From: Pseudomonas rustica
GTDB taxonomy: Bacteria > Pseudomonadota > Gammaproteobacteria > Pseudomonadales > Pseudomonadaceae
Direction of reading: 5' to 3'
NCBI RefSeq assembly: GCF_018336155.1
Contig: NZ_JAGYHF010000009.1
Location: 186,001-250,000 of the forward strand
DNA length: 64,000 nt
The notes beneath the pieces were generated by a model. That model did no database searches. It was given only the letters and a program-made list of their open reading frames with translations, and was not told the DNA's origin. The translations under genes were made by a program, and so were the position numbers. Positions 1 through 8,271 of this stretch are shown here, piece after piece; within the stretch, counting starts at the first letter, position 1; every line of letters starts with the position of its first letter.

Positions 1-999
1 AGTAAACAGCGCGGCTATAAAATCGAAGTGGTTAGCGAGCCGTTGAGCACTCCTATTCCATGGGGCGTTTACCAAGAAGCCAAGACCCGCGACAAGATCC
101 ATGCGCCTGGTCAAGCCGAAAACGGCCAGCAGCAACTGATTTATCGGATCTACGCAGGGGACAAAAATACCGACGAAACAGCAGGTTCCGGTCTGCCAAC
201 TCCGGTACTCACTCTCGCTGATGGCAAGGAGCTGCGCGGACAGGATGTTTGTGCCAGCTTGAGTAGCTTCCAGCCATTGTCGTTTGATCAGGCAGCCCTG
301 GCGACCCCGCGTGAGTACCTCAATAAACTGACGGAGGTGGCCAAGGCGCGTGGCGGTCCGGCCATGCCGGCCAGTAACCCGCCGACCTGGAGCAAGAGTT
401 CGGAAAGCATGTCGCGTTATGCCATTTACACCGGCGACAACACAGTGGCGAGTGGTACCAATAAGAAAGACGGGACCTTCTTTGCCAACCTCGACAACCA
501 GTATGTGCGCACCTTTATCAACCGTAAGCACGGCGAGGTTTTCGTAATCCGCGCCAAAGCACCAACTACGCCAAAGACCTATAACGGCAACACCAAGTTT
601 GAAGATGGTGATCTGCGCTACTGGTCGTGGTGCTCTCAGCAGGGCTACGCATCTGGTCGGGTCAATAAGTGTCTGTTCGATGAGCAGATTCCGGTGGACG
701 CTAACGGCTACTACACCTTGGTACTTAGTCGCGAAAGTGACCGCCCACGCAATGCAATCAACGAGTGTGGTGTGTCCTGGTTGCCAATCGCGGATGTGGG
801 CGACGGTACCGGTGATCCGGATCTGAGTTTCCTGGTTCTGCGCAACATGCTGGGCCGTGGTGAGTTCAAACACGCAGTGCAGAATATTAAGTCGCAAGAA
901 ACTATCCAGCAGGATATGGGCGACTACTTCCCGCGTGCTCGCTACACCACAGTTTCTTCGTTCGAGACGGCAGTTCCTTGCCAAGTAGAGAAACGTTAA
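1..999 (+). CDS. Unrecognised protein, C-terminal part (5' end outside window)
   Basis: The frame is open from the first base, so the start lies upstream and only about 332 C-terminal residues are visible. I cannot place it in a named family. The visible part ends with a conserved-looking block, NECGVSWLPIADVGDG followed by DPDLSFLVLRNML, then a short Cys-containing tail. The stretch YWSWCSQQ followed by DANGYYTLVLSRES resembles the beta-rich end of secreted proteins of the DUF1214 sort, but this is only a resemblance. It is codirectional with the DUF1302/DUF1329/RND cluster that starts at 3818, and the IS66 element now lies between them. It may have belonged to the same gene group, which is inference. 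Confidence 0.6.
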   Translation, partial: SKQRGYKIEVVSEPLSTPIPWGVYQEAKTRDKIHAPGQAENGQQQLIYRIYAGDKNTDETAGSGLPTPVLTLADGKELRGQDVCASLSSFQPLSFDQAALATPREYLNKLTEVAKARGGPAMPASNPPTWSKSSESMSRYAIYTGDNTVASGTNKKDGTFFANLDNQYVRTFINRKHGEVFVIRAKAPTTPKTYNGNTKFEDGDLRYWSWCSQQGYASGRVNKCLFDEQIPVDANGYYTLVLSRESDRPRNAINECGVSWLPIADVGDGTGDPDLSFLVLRNMLGRGEFKHAVQNIKSQETIQQDMGDYFPRARYTTVSSFETAVPCQVEKR

Positions 1000-1260
1000 G
1001 TGGCTTAAAACAATATAGCTTCTTGGTCGTCGGCGGGGTTCCTGATGTTTCCAGAGCCCTGTCGCGATTAGGCTGGCTGGCGATTAATTTAATTTTTTCG
1101 TGGATAATTAAAGCTTTCAAGTTGCTTGTTTTTTATTGCTGTTTTTTACGCGTAAAGATTGTAAGCGTCCGGCCAACTCACCTTCCGAACCTCAGCATTA
1201 AGGGCGATGGTGTCCGCGTATTTTTAAGCGGACGCGATAGCCCTTATCGCCGGGATTTCC

Positions 1261-1578
1261 ATGCGCCAACGAAGCTCTTACCCTAAACCGTTCAAGGCCC
1301 AGGTTGTTCAGGAATGCCTGCAACCCGCTGCAACCGTCTCCAGCGTTGCCATCCGCCACGGCATCAATGCCAACGTCATTCGCAAGTGGCTACCGCTTTA
1401 CCGAGATCAGCCGCCAGCGACGTTACCGGCGTTCGTTCCAGTTAGGGCTACGCCCAAGCGGACAGCTGAGGCATCGGTGATTATCGAGCTGCCGCTTGGC
1501 GAGCAATCGGTCACGGTGAAATGGCCAGCCTCCGATCCTGAGGGATGCGCCCGTTTTGTCCGTGGGCTCGCCCAGTGA
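1261..1578 (+). CDS. tnpA: IS66-family accessory protein TnpA (OrfA)
   Basis: This 105-residue protein is the first gene of the IS66 element. Its N-terminal half is a helix-turn-helix of the transposase_8/IS66-OrfA type: RRSSYPKPFKAQ-like start, then VSSVAIRHGINANVIRKWL. In IS66 elements this small protein is needed for transposition together with TnpB, but is not the DDE catalyst. The stop codon overlaps the GTG start of tnpB (GTGA at 1575-1578), the usual translational coupling in this family. No frameshift or truncation is seen. Confidence 0.85.
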   Translation: MRQRSSYPKPFKAQVVQECLQPAATVSSVAIRHGINANVIRKWLPLYRDQPPATLPAFVPVRATPKRTAEASVIIELPLGEQSVTVKWPASDPEGCARFVRGLAQ

Positions 1579-1910
1579 TCCGCATCGATAGCATCTGGCT
1601 CGCCACCGAGCCCATGGACATGCGCGCGGGCACTGAAACCGCGTTGGCCCGTGTGGTGGCGGTATTCGGTGCGGCGAAGCCGCACTGCGCCTATCTCTTC
1701 GCCAATCGTCGCGCCAACCGCATGAAAGTTCTGGTGCATGACGGCGTGGGTATCTGGCTGGCCGCGCGACGATTGAACCAGGGCAAGTTTCACTGGCCAG
1801 GCATCCGCCACGGCTCGGAAGTTGAACTCGACGCCGAGCAACTTCAGGCGTTGGTACTGGGGCTGCCCTGGCAGCGGGTCGGTGCGGGCGGTGCGATCAC
1901 AGTGCTGTAG
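1575..1910 (+). CDS. tnpB: IS66-family accessory protein TnpB (OrfB)
   Basis: This is the TnpB/IS66-Orf2 protein, about 111 residues. It starts at a GTG that overlaps the tnpA stop and reads VIRIDSIWLATEPMDMR. The family signature is visible: an N-terminal WLATEPMDMRAG block, the FANRRANRMKVLVHDGVGIWLA segment broken here as FANRRANRMK then VHDGVGIWLAARRL, and a C-terminal HGSEVELDAEQL. An upstream ATG at 1545 would add ten residues, but the coupled GTG fits the family better. TnpB is required for IS66 movement and its biochemical role is unknown. Confidence 0.9.
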   Translation: MIRIDSIWLATEPMDMRAGTETALARVVAVFGAAKPHCAYLFANRRANRMKVLVHDGVGIWLAARRLNQGKFHWPGIRHGSEVELDAEQLQALVLGLPWQRVGAGGAITVL

Positions 1911-1971
1911 CACTGGCCATTAGCCCATCGGTGTATCTGCGCTGAGCGTCTGCTCTGGCACAATCAGCGGC

Positions 1972-3498
1972 ATGAACTCCTCGCCCAATCTCGACCAACT
2001 GACAGCTGAGCAACTGCGCGCACTGGCCGCGCAGTTGCTCACGCAAGTCGATGCGATGGGCAAAAAGATTCACCGCGATCAAACAGTCATCGAGCAGCTC
2101 ACTCACGAAATCGCCTGGTACAAGCGGCACAAGTTCGCCAAGCGCAGCGAGCAGCTGAGCCCTGACCAGGGCAGCCTGCTGGATGACCTGCTCGACACCG
2201 ACATCGCCGCCATCGAGGCGGAGTTGAAAGCCGTCAATCCCCTGGCTACCCCAGCCGAACCACGCCAACAGCCCAAGCGCACACCGCTGCCGCCGCAATT
2301 TCCGCGTACCGTGATTCGTCACGAGCCGGAGAACACCCAGTGCGCCTGCGGCTGCCAGCTGCAACGCATCGGGGAAGACGTCAGCGAAAAGCTGGATTAC
2401 ACGCCGGGCGTGTTCACCGTTGAACAGCACGTGCGTGGCAAATGGGCCTGTCGCCATTGCGAAACGTTGATCCAGGCCCCCGTTCCGGCCCAGGTGATCG
2501 ACAAGGGCATCCCCACCGCCGGCCTCCTGGCTCACGTGATGGTGGCCAAATTCGCCGACCACTTGCCGCTGTACCGGCAAGAGAAAATCTTTGGCCGTGC
2601 CGGCCTGGCCATCGCCCGCTCGACACTGGCGCAGTGGGTCGGACAAACCGGCGTGCAGCTCCAGCCGCTAGTCGATGCCCTGCGCGAAGCCGTGCTAGCC
2701 CAACGCGTGATCCACGCTGACGAAACCCCGGTGCAAATGCTCACGCCGGGCGAGAAGAAAACTCATCGGGCTTACGTCTGGGCCTACAGCACCACGCCCT
2801 TCGCCGATCTAAAAGCGGTGGTGTACGACTTCAGCCCCAGCCGTGCCGGCGAACATGCGCGCAATTTTCTGGGCCAGTGGAATGGCAAGCTGGTCTGCGA
2901 CGACTTCGCAGGCTACAAGGCCAGCTTCGAGCAGGGCATCACCGAAATTGGCTGCATGGCCCACGCTCGGCGCAAGTTCTTCGATCTTCACGCGGCGAAC
3001 AAAAGCCAGTTGGCCGAACAGGCACTGCACGCGATGGGCGGCTTGTACGAAATCGAACGGCAAGCACGGAACATGAGCGATGAAGATCGCTGGCGAATAC
3101 GGCAGGAAAAGGCCTCACCGATCCTCGACGCACTGCATGACTGGATGCTGGCCCAGCGTGATCTGGTGCCCAACGGATCAGCCACGGCAAAAGCCTTGGA
3201 TTACAGCCTCAAACGCTGGGTAGCGCTGACGCGCTACCTGGAAGATGGAGCTGTGCCCATCGACAACAACCAGGTCGAGAACCAGATCCGGCCATGGGCA
3301 CTGGGGCGCTCGAACTGGTTGTTTGCCGGGTCGCTACGCAGCGGCAAACGAGCAGCGGCGATCATGAGCTTGATCCAGTCGGCCCGCATGAACGGACATG
3401 ATCCGTATGCCTATCTCAAGGACGTGCTGACACGCCTGCCGACGCAGCGGGCGAGTGAGATTGGGCAGTTGCTGCCGCATCAGTGGGTGCCCGCCTGA
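1972..3498 (+). CDS. tnpC: IS66-family DDE transposase TnpC
   Basis: A full-length 508-residue IS66 transposase, starting with ATG at 1972. Domains in order are an N-terminal leucine-rich coiled coil (about residues 1-45), the zinc-finger-like CACGCQLQ block near residue 125, and the catalytic core. Likely catalytic acidic residues are in VIHADETPVQML, in LVCDDFAGYK, and the Glu in IDNNQVENQIRPWALGR. The C-terminal IS66_C segment ends near LPHQWVPA. It catalyses cut-and-join movement of the IS between the repeats at 1161 and 3529. The reading frame is unbroken, so the element may still be active. Confidence 0.95.
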   Translation: MNSSPNLDQLTAEQLRALAAQLLTQVDAMGKKIHRDQTVIEQLTHEIAWYKRHKFAKRSEQLSPDQGSLLDDLLDTDIAAIEAELKAVNPLATPAEPRQQPKRTPLPPQFPRTVIRHEPENTQCACGCQLQRIGEDVSEKLDYTPGVFTVEQHVRGKWACRHCETLIQAPVPAQVIDKGIPTAGLLAHVMVAKFADHLPLYRQEKIFGRAGLAIARSTLAQWVGQTGVQLQPLVDALREAVLAQRVIHADETPVQMLTPGEKKTHRAYVWAYSTTPFADLKAVVYDFSPSRAGEHARNFLGQWNGKLVCDDFAGYKASFEQGITEIGCMAHARRKFFDLHAANKSQLAEQALHAMGGLYEIERQARNMSDEDRWRIRQEKASPILDALHDWMLAQRDLVPNGSATAKALDYSLKRWVALTRYLEDGAVPIDNNQVENQIRPWALGRSNWLFAGSLRSGKRAAAIMSLIQSARMNGHDPYAYLKDVLTRLPTQRASEIGQLLPHQWVPA

Positions 3499-3817
3499 AT
3501 CACGCAAGGTGACTTGGGCAGACGCTTACTAAAGATTTTTAATTTGAAATGAAAAAGCTGTTGGTAGTTGTCGATTACTTAATTCGTCACATAGCTCTAA
3601 TGGTGTCTGGATTTTCGGTGAGACCTTGTGGGGTTAGTGATGGCTATTTCAGGTAAGTGTTCAAATGACGCATTTGGCGCTCGCTGGTAATAATGCTATT
3701 GGCAGCCGCTAGAGATATGTTTGATTCGTGTTTTTATAAGCAGCAAATTAATCTGGTGCGATATCCATAATCGCCGATTAAATAGAAGTAAATATAATAA
3801 AAATAGGAGGCTGTTTC

Positions 3818-5698
3818 GTGAGATTTGAAAGAAGTGAGTCCGGCCTGATTAATCCGTTGTTGTTGAAGATGACAGCTTGCATAACCCCGCTAGCGCTCAT
3901 GATTTCACTGCAGGCTCAGGCGGGTGAGTTTGCATTAGGTGAAATCACGGGGCGCGCCAACGGTAGCATCAGTGTGGGTGGAATCTGGAATGCTGAGAAA
4001 CCCGATTCAAACCTGATTTTTCAGGGTAATGCTGATCATATCGGCTACGGCTCGGCTGGTGAGTTCAACCCTTCAGGTGCGCGTAACGGTGATGACGGCC
4101 GCCTGAATTTTCGTAAGCGCAATTTGGTGTCTTCACCGATCACCCTATTGGCGGAAACCGAGTTGAACTGGCGTAATTATGGGGTCTTTCTGCGCGGTAA
4201 GGCCTGGTACGACTACACCTTGAACAACCGTGAGGTCGACCATGGCCATTCAGCCAATGGTTACCAGGTGGGTGCCAAGCTCAACGATAGCGGCTTCGAC
4301 GATCTGGCCAAGTTCCAAGGCGTTGCCTTGCTGGATGCCTATGTATTTGGTGACTTCGAAGTCGGCGAGCGACCGTTGCACTTACGCGGCGGTAATCAGG
4401 TAATTAACTGGGGCGAGGGGTTGTTCTTCCAGAATGGCCTCAACTCGATCAACCCAGTGGATCTTGCCGCGTTACGCCGCCCGGGCTCTCAGTTGAAGGA
4501 AGCTCTACTCCCGGTGCCACTGCTCTTCGCCAACTTCGGTATCACCGACAGCCTCAACCTTGAGGTGTTTTACCAGTTGCAATGGCGTGAGACCGTTCTG
4601 GAAGGTTGCGGTACCTACTTTGCTAGCAACGACTTGATCCAGGATGGATGTTTCGGCTTGGCCAGGGGCGGTATTGCTGCCAACCCTAATGATGAGGCTG
4701 GTTATGCCAAGGGCCTCTATGTGCATCGGCTGGAGGACGACGAGCCATCTGACAGCGGTCAGTTTGGTATGGCCATGCGCTATTTCGCCGACAGCATAAG
4801 CACCGAGTTCGGCGCCTATGCCATGAATATCCATTCGCGCACCCCGCAGAACCGCGCGCGCACCGACTTGCGCCCTGCGGTTGGAGCGGGCTGGATCGCA
4901 GGTCAGGAGGCCACCAACGCCAAGTATTTCATGGCCTTCCCCGAGGACGTCCGCATCTTCGGTCTTAGTTTTTCCACCAGCCTCCTGGGTGCCTCAGTGT
5001 TCGGCGAGTACAGCTACCGTCCGAATCAGCCCGTGGGGCTTTCCCTCGGCGACACCATCCCGAGCACCTTCGGCAATCCCAATCTACTCATTCCCGGTGC
5101 ACCGCTGGCAGGGGAGATGAAGGCTGCCGCCCCCGGCTCGCTGATCAATGGTTATGACCGCCTGGAGGTGTCGCAGCTGTCACTTGGGTTTATTAAGAGC
5201 TTCCCCCGAGTGTTGGGCGCGGATGGTCTTGATGTAACCGGTGAGGTCGCGATGAAGTACATGCATGACTTGCCGGCGCTGAGTGAGCGTCGTTACGGGA
5301 AAACCGAGGCATACGGCAGCAACATGGCTGATGGCCAGGGGATTGGTTCGCCAGGCTGCAACGCTGGGGTGCCAGAGCAAAGTTACAAAAAAATCGGTTG
5401 TAGCCGTGACGGCTTTGTCACGGACCTTTCCTGGGGCTATCGCCTGCGTGCCCAGTTGAATTATTCGGGTTTGCTGGCCGGGGTCAACGTATCGCCATTT
5501 ATGACCTTCGGTCAGGACGTAAAGGGCTGGTCCCACGACGGTAACTTCGTCGAAGACCGACTGCTGGGTTCGCTGGGGGTAAGGGCTAGCTACAAGCAAA
5601 ACTATTCGGCCGAACTGTCCTGGTCTGGTACCGGTAATACGCCGCTCGTAGTGACCGACCGTGATTTCGTCGCGTTCAACCTGCGCATGGGCTTCTGA
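3818..5698 (+). CDS. DUF1302 outer-membrane protein
   Basis: This 626-residue protein starts at GTG 3818 with a good ribosome binding site (AGGAGG) nine bases upstream. It has a signal peptide (hydrophobic core near residues 20-31, likely cleavage after QAQA at 35). The mature part is beta-rich and ends in Phe (NLRMGF), as outer-membrane barrels do. Conserved DUF1302 features include GEITGRANGSISVG, the LRGGNQVINWGEG block and NPVDLAALRRPGS. Biochemical function is unknown. The family is almost always next to DUF1329, and often next to a YCF48-like protein and an RND permease, as here. The 280 bp upstream, right of the IS66 copy, are AT-rich and presumably hold the promoter. Confidence 0.88.
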   Translation: MRFERSESGLINPLLLKMTACITPLALMISLQAQAGEFALGEITGRANGSISVGGIWNAEKPDSNLIFQGNADHIGYGSAGEFNPSGARNGDDGRLNFRKRNLVSSPITLLAETELNWRNYGVFLRGKAWYDYTLNNREVDHGHSANGYQVGAKLNDSGFDDLAKFQGVALLDAYVFGDFEVGERPLHLRGGNQVINWGEGLFFQNGLNSINPVDLAALRRPGSQLKEALLPVPLLFANFGITDSLNLEVFYQLQWRETVLEGCGTYFASNDLIQDGCFGLARGGIAANPNDEAGYAKGLYVHRLEDDEPSDSGQFGMAMRYFADSISTEFGAYAMNIHSRTPQNRARTDLRPAVGAGWIAGQEATNAKYFMAFPEDVRIFGLSFSTSLLGASVFGEYSYRPNQPVGLSLGDTIPSTFGNPNLLIPGAPLAGEMKAAAPGSLINGYDRLEVSQLSLGFIKSFPRVLGADGLDVTGEVAMKYMHDLPALSERRYGKTEAYGSNMADGQGIGSPGCNAGVPEQSYKKIGCSRDGFVTDLSWGYRLRAQLNYSGLLAGVNVSPFMTFGQDVKGWSHDGNFVEDRLLGSLGVRASYKQNYSAELSWSGTGNTPLVVTDRDFVAFNLRMGF

Positions 5699-5713
5699 TC
5701 TCGAGGTAATCCA

Positions 5714-7057
5714 ATGAACAAGAATCTTCTCTCCGCTGCCATTCTCGGCACCCTTCTCAGCCTAACCAGTGCAACGGCCCTGGCCAAGCTGGATGCCAGT
5801 GAAATTGCCCGCTTGGGCCAAGACCTGACGCCCACCGGCGCCGAGCAAGCGGGCAATGCCGACGGCAGCATTCCTGCCTGGAGCGGTGGCCTTACCCAGC
5901 CGCCGGCCGGTTACAGTGCGGCCAAGGGTTATATCGATCCCTTCGCGAATGAACAACCGTTGTACACCGTTACAGCGGCCAACATGGCGCAATATGCCGA
6001 CCGGTTGATGCCAGGGTACAAGGCGCTGCTGGCGAAGTTTCCCAGCTACAAGCTGAACGTCTATCCGAGTCATCGCACTGCTGCGCTGCCCCAGCACGAG
6101 TACGAGCTGATCCGCGAAGAGGCCGCTAAGCTCGAGCTTAACGGCGATAGCATGGTCAACTATCAGAAAACCTCGGTGCCTTTTCCTATTCCCAAGTCGG
6201 GTCTGGAGGCCATGTGGAACCACCTGACGCGCTATCGTACCGGTGGCTTTCTCGATTACCCGACTGAAATGGTGGTGCAGGCCAACGGCTCATTTACTCC
6301 GGTGCGCCGAATGCGAAAATTTGCCATGGCCTCAAGCATGACCAACCCGGAGCCGAACCGGCTGTACTATTTCTGGAATAGCGTTACCTCCCCAGAAAGT
6401 ATCGCCGGCAGCCAGACTCTGGTGCATGAGCCACTCGACCAAACCAAGGAGTCCCGGCTGGCCTGGCAGTACAACCCAGGGCAGCGGCGCGTGCTGCGCG
6501 CGCCCGAGTTCTCTTATGACACGCCGCCAGGTGCCTCCGATGGCTTGCGTACCAACGACTCAGCTGACATGTACAACGGCGCGCCCGACAAGTACGACTG
6601 GAAGCTGGTAGGCAAAAAAGAAATGCTTGTGCCTTACAACACTTACAAGCTGGCCGATACTTCGCTGAAGTACGAGCAGATCATTCAGCCCAACCACTTC
6701 AACCAGGACCTACTGCGCTACGAGCCACATCGCGTCTGGGTGGTCGAGGCCACGCTGAAGCCGGGTGAGCGGCATATCTACGCCAAGCGGGTCTTCTATC
6801 TCGACGAGGACAGCTGGAGCATCCTGGCCTCGGACATTTATGACAGTCGTGGCGAACTTTGGCGCTTTCATGAGGCCCACGCGTTGCAGCGCTACGACAT
6901 TTTGTCCAGTTTTCATATAAGTGAGGTTTCCTACGACCTGCAGGCACGCCGTTACCTAGTGGTTAACCTGCAGAACCAGGAGATCCCAATCAAGTTCAAC
7001 GTTCCGGCGAACTTGAAAGATTTTAGTCCCTCGGCTCTGCGTCGCAGCGGCCGCTGA
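5714..7057 (+). CDS. DUF1329 periplasmic protein
   Basis: A 447-residue DUF1329 protein whose ATG lies 15 bp after the DUF1302 stop. The N-terminus is a clear Sec signal peptide (cleavage near ATALA-K, residue 24). The mature start, IARLGQDLTPTGAEQAGN followed by DGSIPAW, is the family hallmark. Later blocks include TSPESIAGSQTL, PGQRRVLRAPEF and FYLDEDSWSILASD, typical of its LolB/VioE-like lipid-binding fold. The protein is probably periplasmic and may hand a hydrophobic substrate between the RND permease and the DUF1302 barrel. That role is inferred from gene association and has not been shown. Confidence 0.88.
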   Translation: MNKNLLSAAILGTLLSLTSATALAKLDASEIARLGQDLTPTGAEQAGNADGSIPAWSGGLTQPPAGYSAAKGYIDPFANEQPLYTVTAANMAQYADRLMPGYKALLAKFPSYKLNVYPSHRTAALPQHEYELIREEAAKLELNGDSMVNYQKTSVPFPIPKSGLEAMWNHLTRYRTGGFLDYPTEMVVQANGSFTPVRRMRKFAMASSMTNPEPNRLYYFWNSVTSPESIAGSQTLVHEPLDQTKESRLAWQYNPGQRRVLRAPEFSYDTPPGASDGLRTNDSADMYNGAPDKYDWKLVGKKEMLVPYNTYKLADTSLKYEQIIQPNHFNQDLLRYEPHRVWVVEATLKPGERHIYAKRVFYLDEDSWSILASDIYDSRGELWRFHEAHALQRYDILSSFHISEVSYDLQARRYLVVNLQNQEIPIKFNVPANLKDFSPSALRRSGR

Positions 7058-7085
7058 TTAACTGTTTACTCCGTGGTCTTTGGGT

Positions 7086-7115
7086 GGAAAGCGGTTAGCG
7101 CTTTCCCCCTTTTTT
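7086..7115 (+). terminator. Hairpin with T-run between DUF1329 and YCF48 genes
   Basis: An 8-bp perfect stem, GGAAAGCG/CGCTTTCC, with a 5-base loop is followed by CCC and six T. It is a good rho-independent terminator in the coding direction. Because it sits inside an otherwise codirectional cluster it may act as a partial terminator, lowering expression of the downstream genes. Confidence 0.65.
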
Positions 7116-7134
7116 ACTTTCTGAGACGCTGGCC

Positions 7135-8271
7135 ATGAAAAAATACAACCAACCAGCGCTGAGGTTGCTCTGCCTGTTGTCTGTCGGCCTGGCGGCCTTG
7201 CCGCTCAGCGCCGCGCCACTGGTCGATCGCCTTGAGCGCGCCGCCCGAATTTCCCCCTTAGCCAGCGAGTCGCCCCTCACCGATGGGCAGTTGGTCGGCG
7301 ATTATCTGGTGACGGTGGGGGGCAGCGGCCACGTGCTGTTGCGCTCGCCCTCCGGCGAGATCCAGCAGGCACAAGTGCCGGTCGATGTTCTGCTGACCTC
7401 GGTGCATTTCCCCGATGCCAACAACGGCTGGGCCGTCGGCCATGACGGTGTGGTCCTGCATAGCACCGATGGCGGCAAGACCTGGAGCAAGCAACTCGAC
7501 GGCAGTGCCATAAGCGCTTTGATGTTGAAGTGGGCCGAGGCCGAGATGGCGCGTTTGGAATTAGCCAGTGCGGCGGCGCCAGACGACGAGGCGCTGCATA
7601 CCGAGTTGGAGAATGTCATCTTCGCCTTCGATGATGCTAAAGCCGGTATCGAGTCAGGCCCGGCACGCCCGCTGCTGGATGTGTGGTTCCGCGATGCGCA
7701 GCAAGGCTGGGCGGTTGGTGCCTATGGGATCCTTGTGCATACCCGCGATGGCGGGAAAAGCTGGGAATTTGTCTCGACCCTGGAAAACCCCGAGCGTTTG
7801 CACTTCAATGCGGTCCTCGGTCTGCGCGACGGCAGTCTAGTGGTCGCCGGCGAAGGCGGGCGTCTGTACCGCTCTAGTGATGACGGCCAGCACTGGACAG
7901 TGATCACGCCAATGAGCCCGGCCTCGCTGTACAAACTGCAGCAGCTGAGCGATGGCCGCCTACTGGCCTTGGGCTTCGGCGGTACCTTGCTGGCCAGCCA
8001 GGATCAGGGCCTGAGCTGGCAGGTCATCCCGCTGCCGGTGCGCGCGGGTCTGTACGGCGCCGCACAACTGGCGGACGGCAGCTTGCTGCTGACCGGGCAA
8101 GGTGGCGTGGTGCTGTACAGCACCGATGGCCAGCAGTTCAAAGTTTGGCAGGCGGCCGCTAAGGCGCCTTGGCTCGGCGTGGCGCAAGTGTCTGCCGAGC
8201 AACTGGCGCTGATTGGTAGCGCCGGCCTCATCACCATGCCCTTGGCAGAGCTCAAGGAGCAGCTGCAATGA
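7135..8271 (+). CDS. YCF48/BNR-repeat periplasmic protein
   Basis: A 378-residue protein with a Sec signal peptide (cleavage near LSAA, residue 27). The rest is a beta-propeller of YCF48/photosystem II stability-factor type: repeated NNGWAVGHDGVVLHSTDGGKTW, QGWAVGAYGILVHTRDGGKSW and LYRSSDDGQHW modules, here quoted in part. Between the first two blades is a helical insertion (about residues 125-175, EAEMARLELASAAAP). Proteins of this type accompany RND permeases next to DUF1302/DUF1329 pairs and may be assembly or accessory factors. Its stop overlaps the start of the permease gene (ATGA), so the two are translationally coupled. Confidence 0.85.
   Translation: MKKYNQPALRLLCLLSVGLAALPLSAAPLVDRLERAARISPLASESPLTDGQLVGDYLVTVGGSGHVLLRSPSGEIQQAQVPVDVLLTSVHFPDANNGWAVGHDGVVLHSTDGGKTWSKQLDGSAISALMLKWAEAEMARLELASAAAPDDEALHTELENVIFAFDDAKAGIESGPARPLLDVWFRDAQQGWAVGAYGILVHTRDGGKSWEFVSTLENPERLHFNAVLGLRDGSLVVAGEGGRLYRSSDDGQHWTVITPMSPASLYKLQQLSDGRLLALGFGGTLLASQDQGLSWQVIPLPVRAGLYGAAQLADGSLLLTGQGGVVLYSTDGQQFKVWQAAAKAPWLGVAQVSAEQLALIGSAGLITMPLAELKEQLQ

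Larger units (their letters stand above)
1161..3529 (+). mobile_element. Complete IS66-family insertion sequence with 8-bp target duplication
   Basis: The left end begins GTAAGCGTCCGGCCAACTCA at 1161. The reverse complement of the right end begins GTAAGCGTCTGCCCAAGTCA, so the two terminal repeats match at about 21 of 24 positions. The 8-bp sequence TAAAGATT lies directly outside both ends (1153-1160 and 3530-3537), which is the duplication size known for IS66. The three genes between the ends are the standard IS66 set. All three frames are open, so the element looks intact and the insertion recent. Total length is 2369 bp. Confidence 0.95.
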
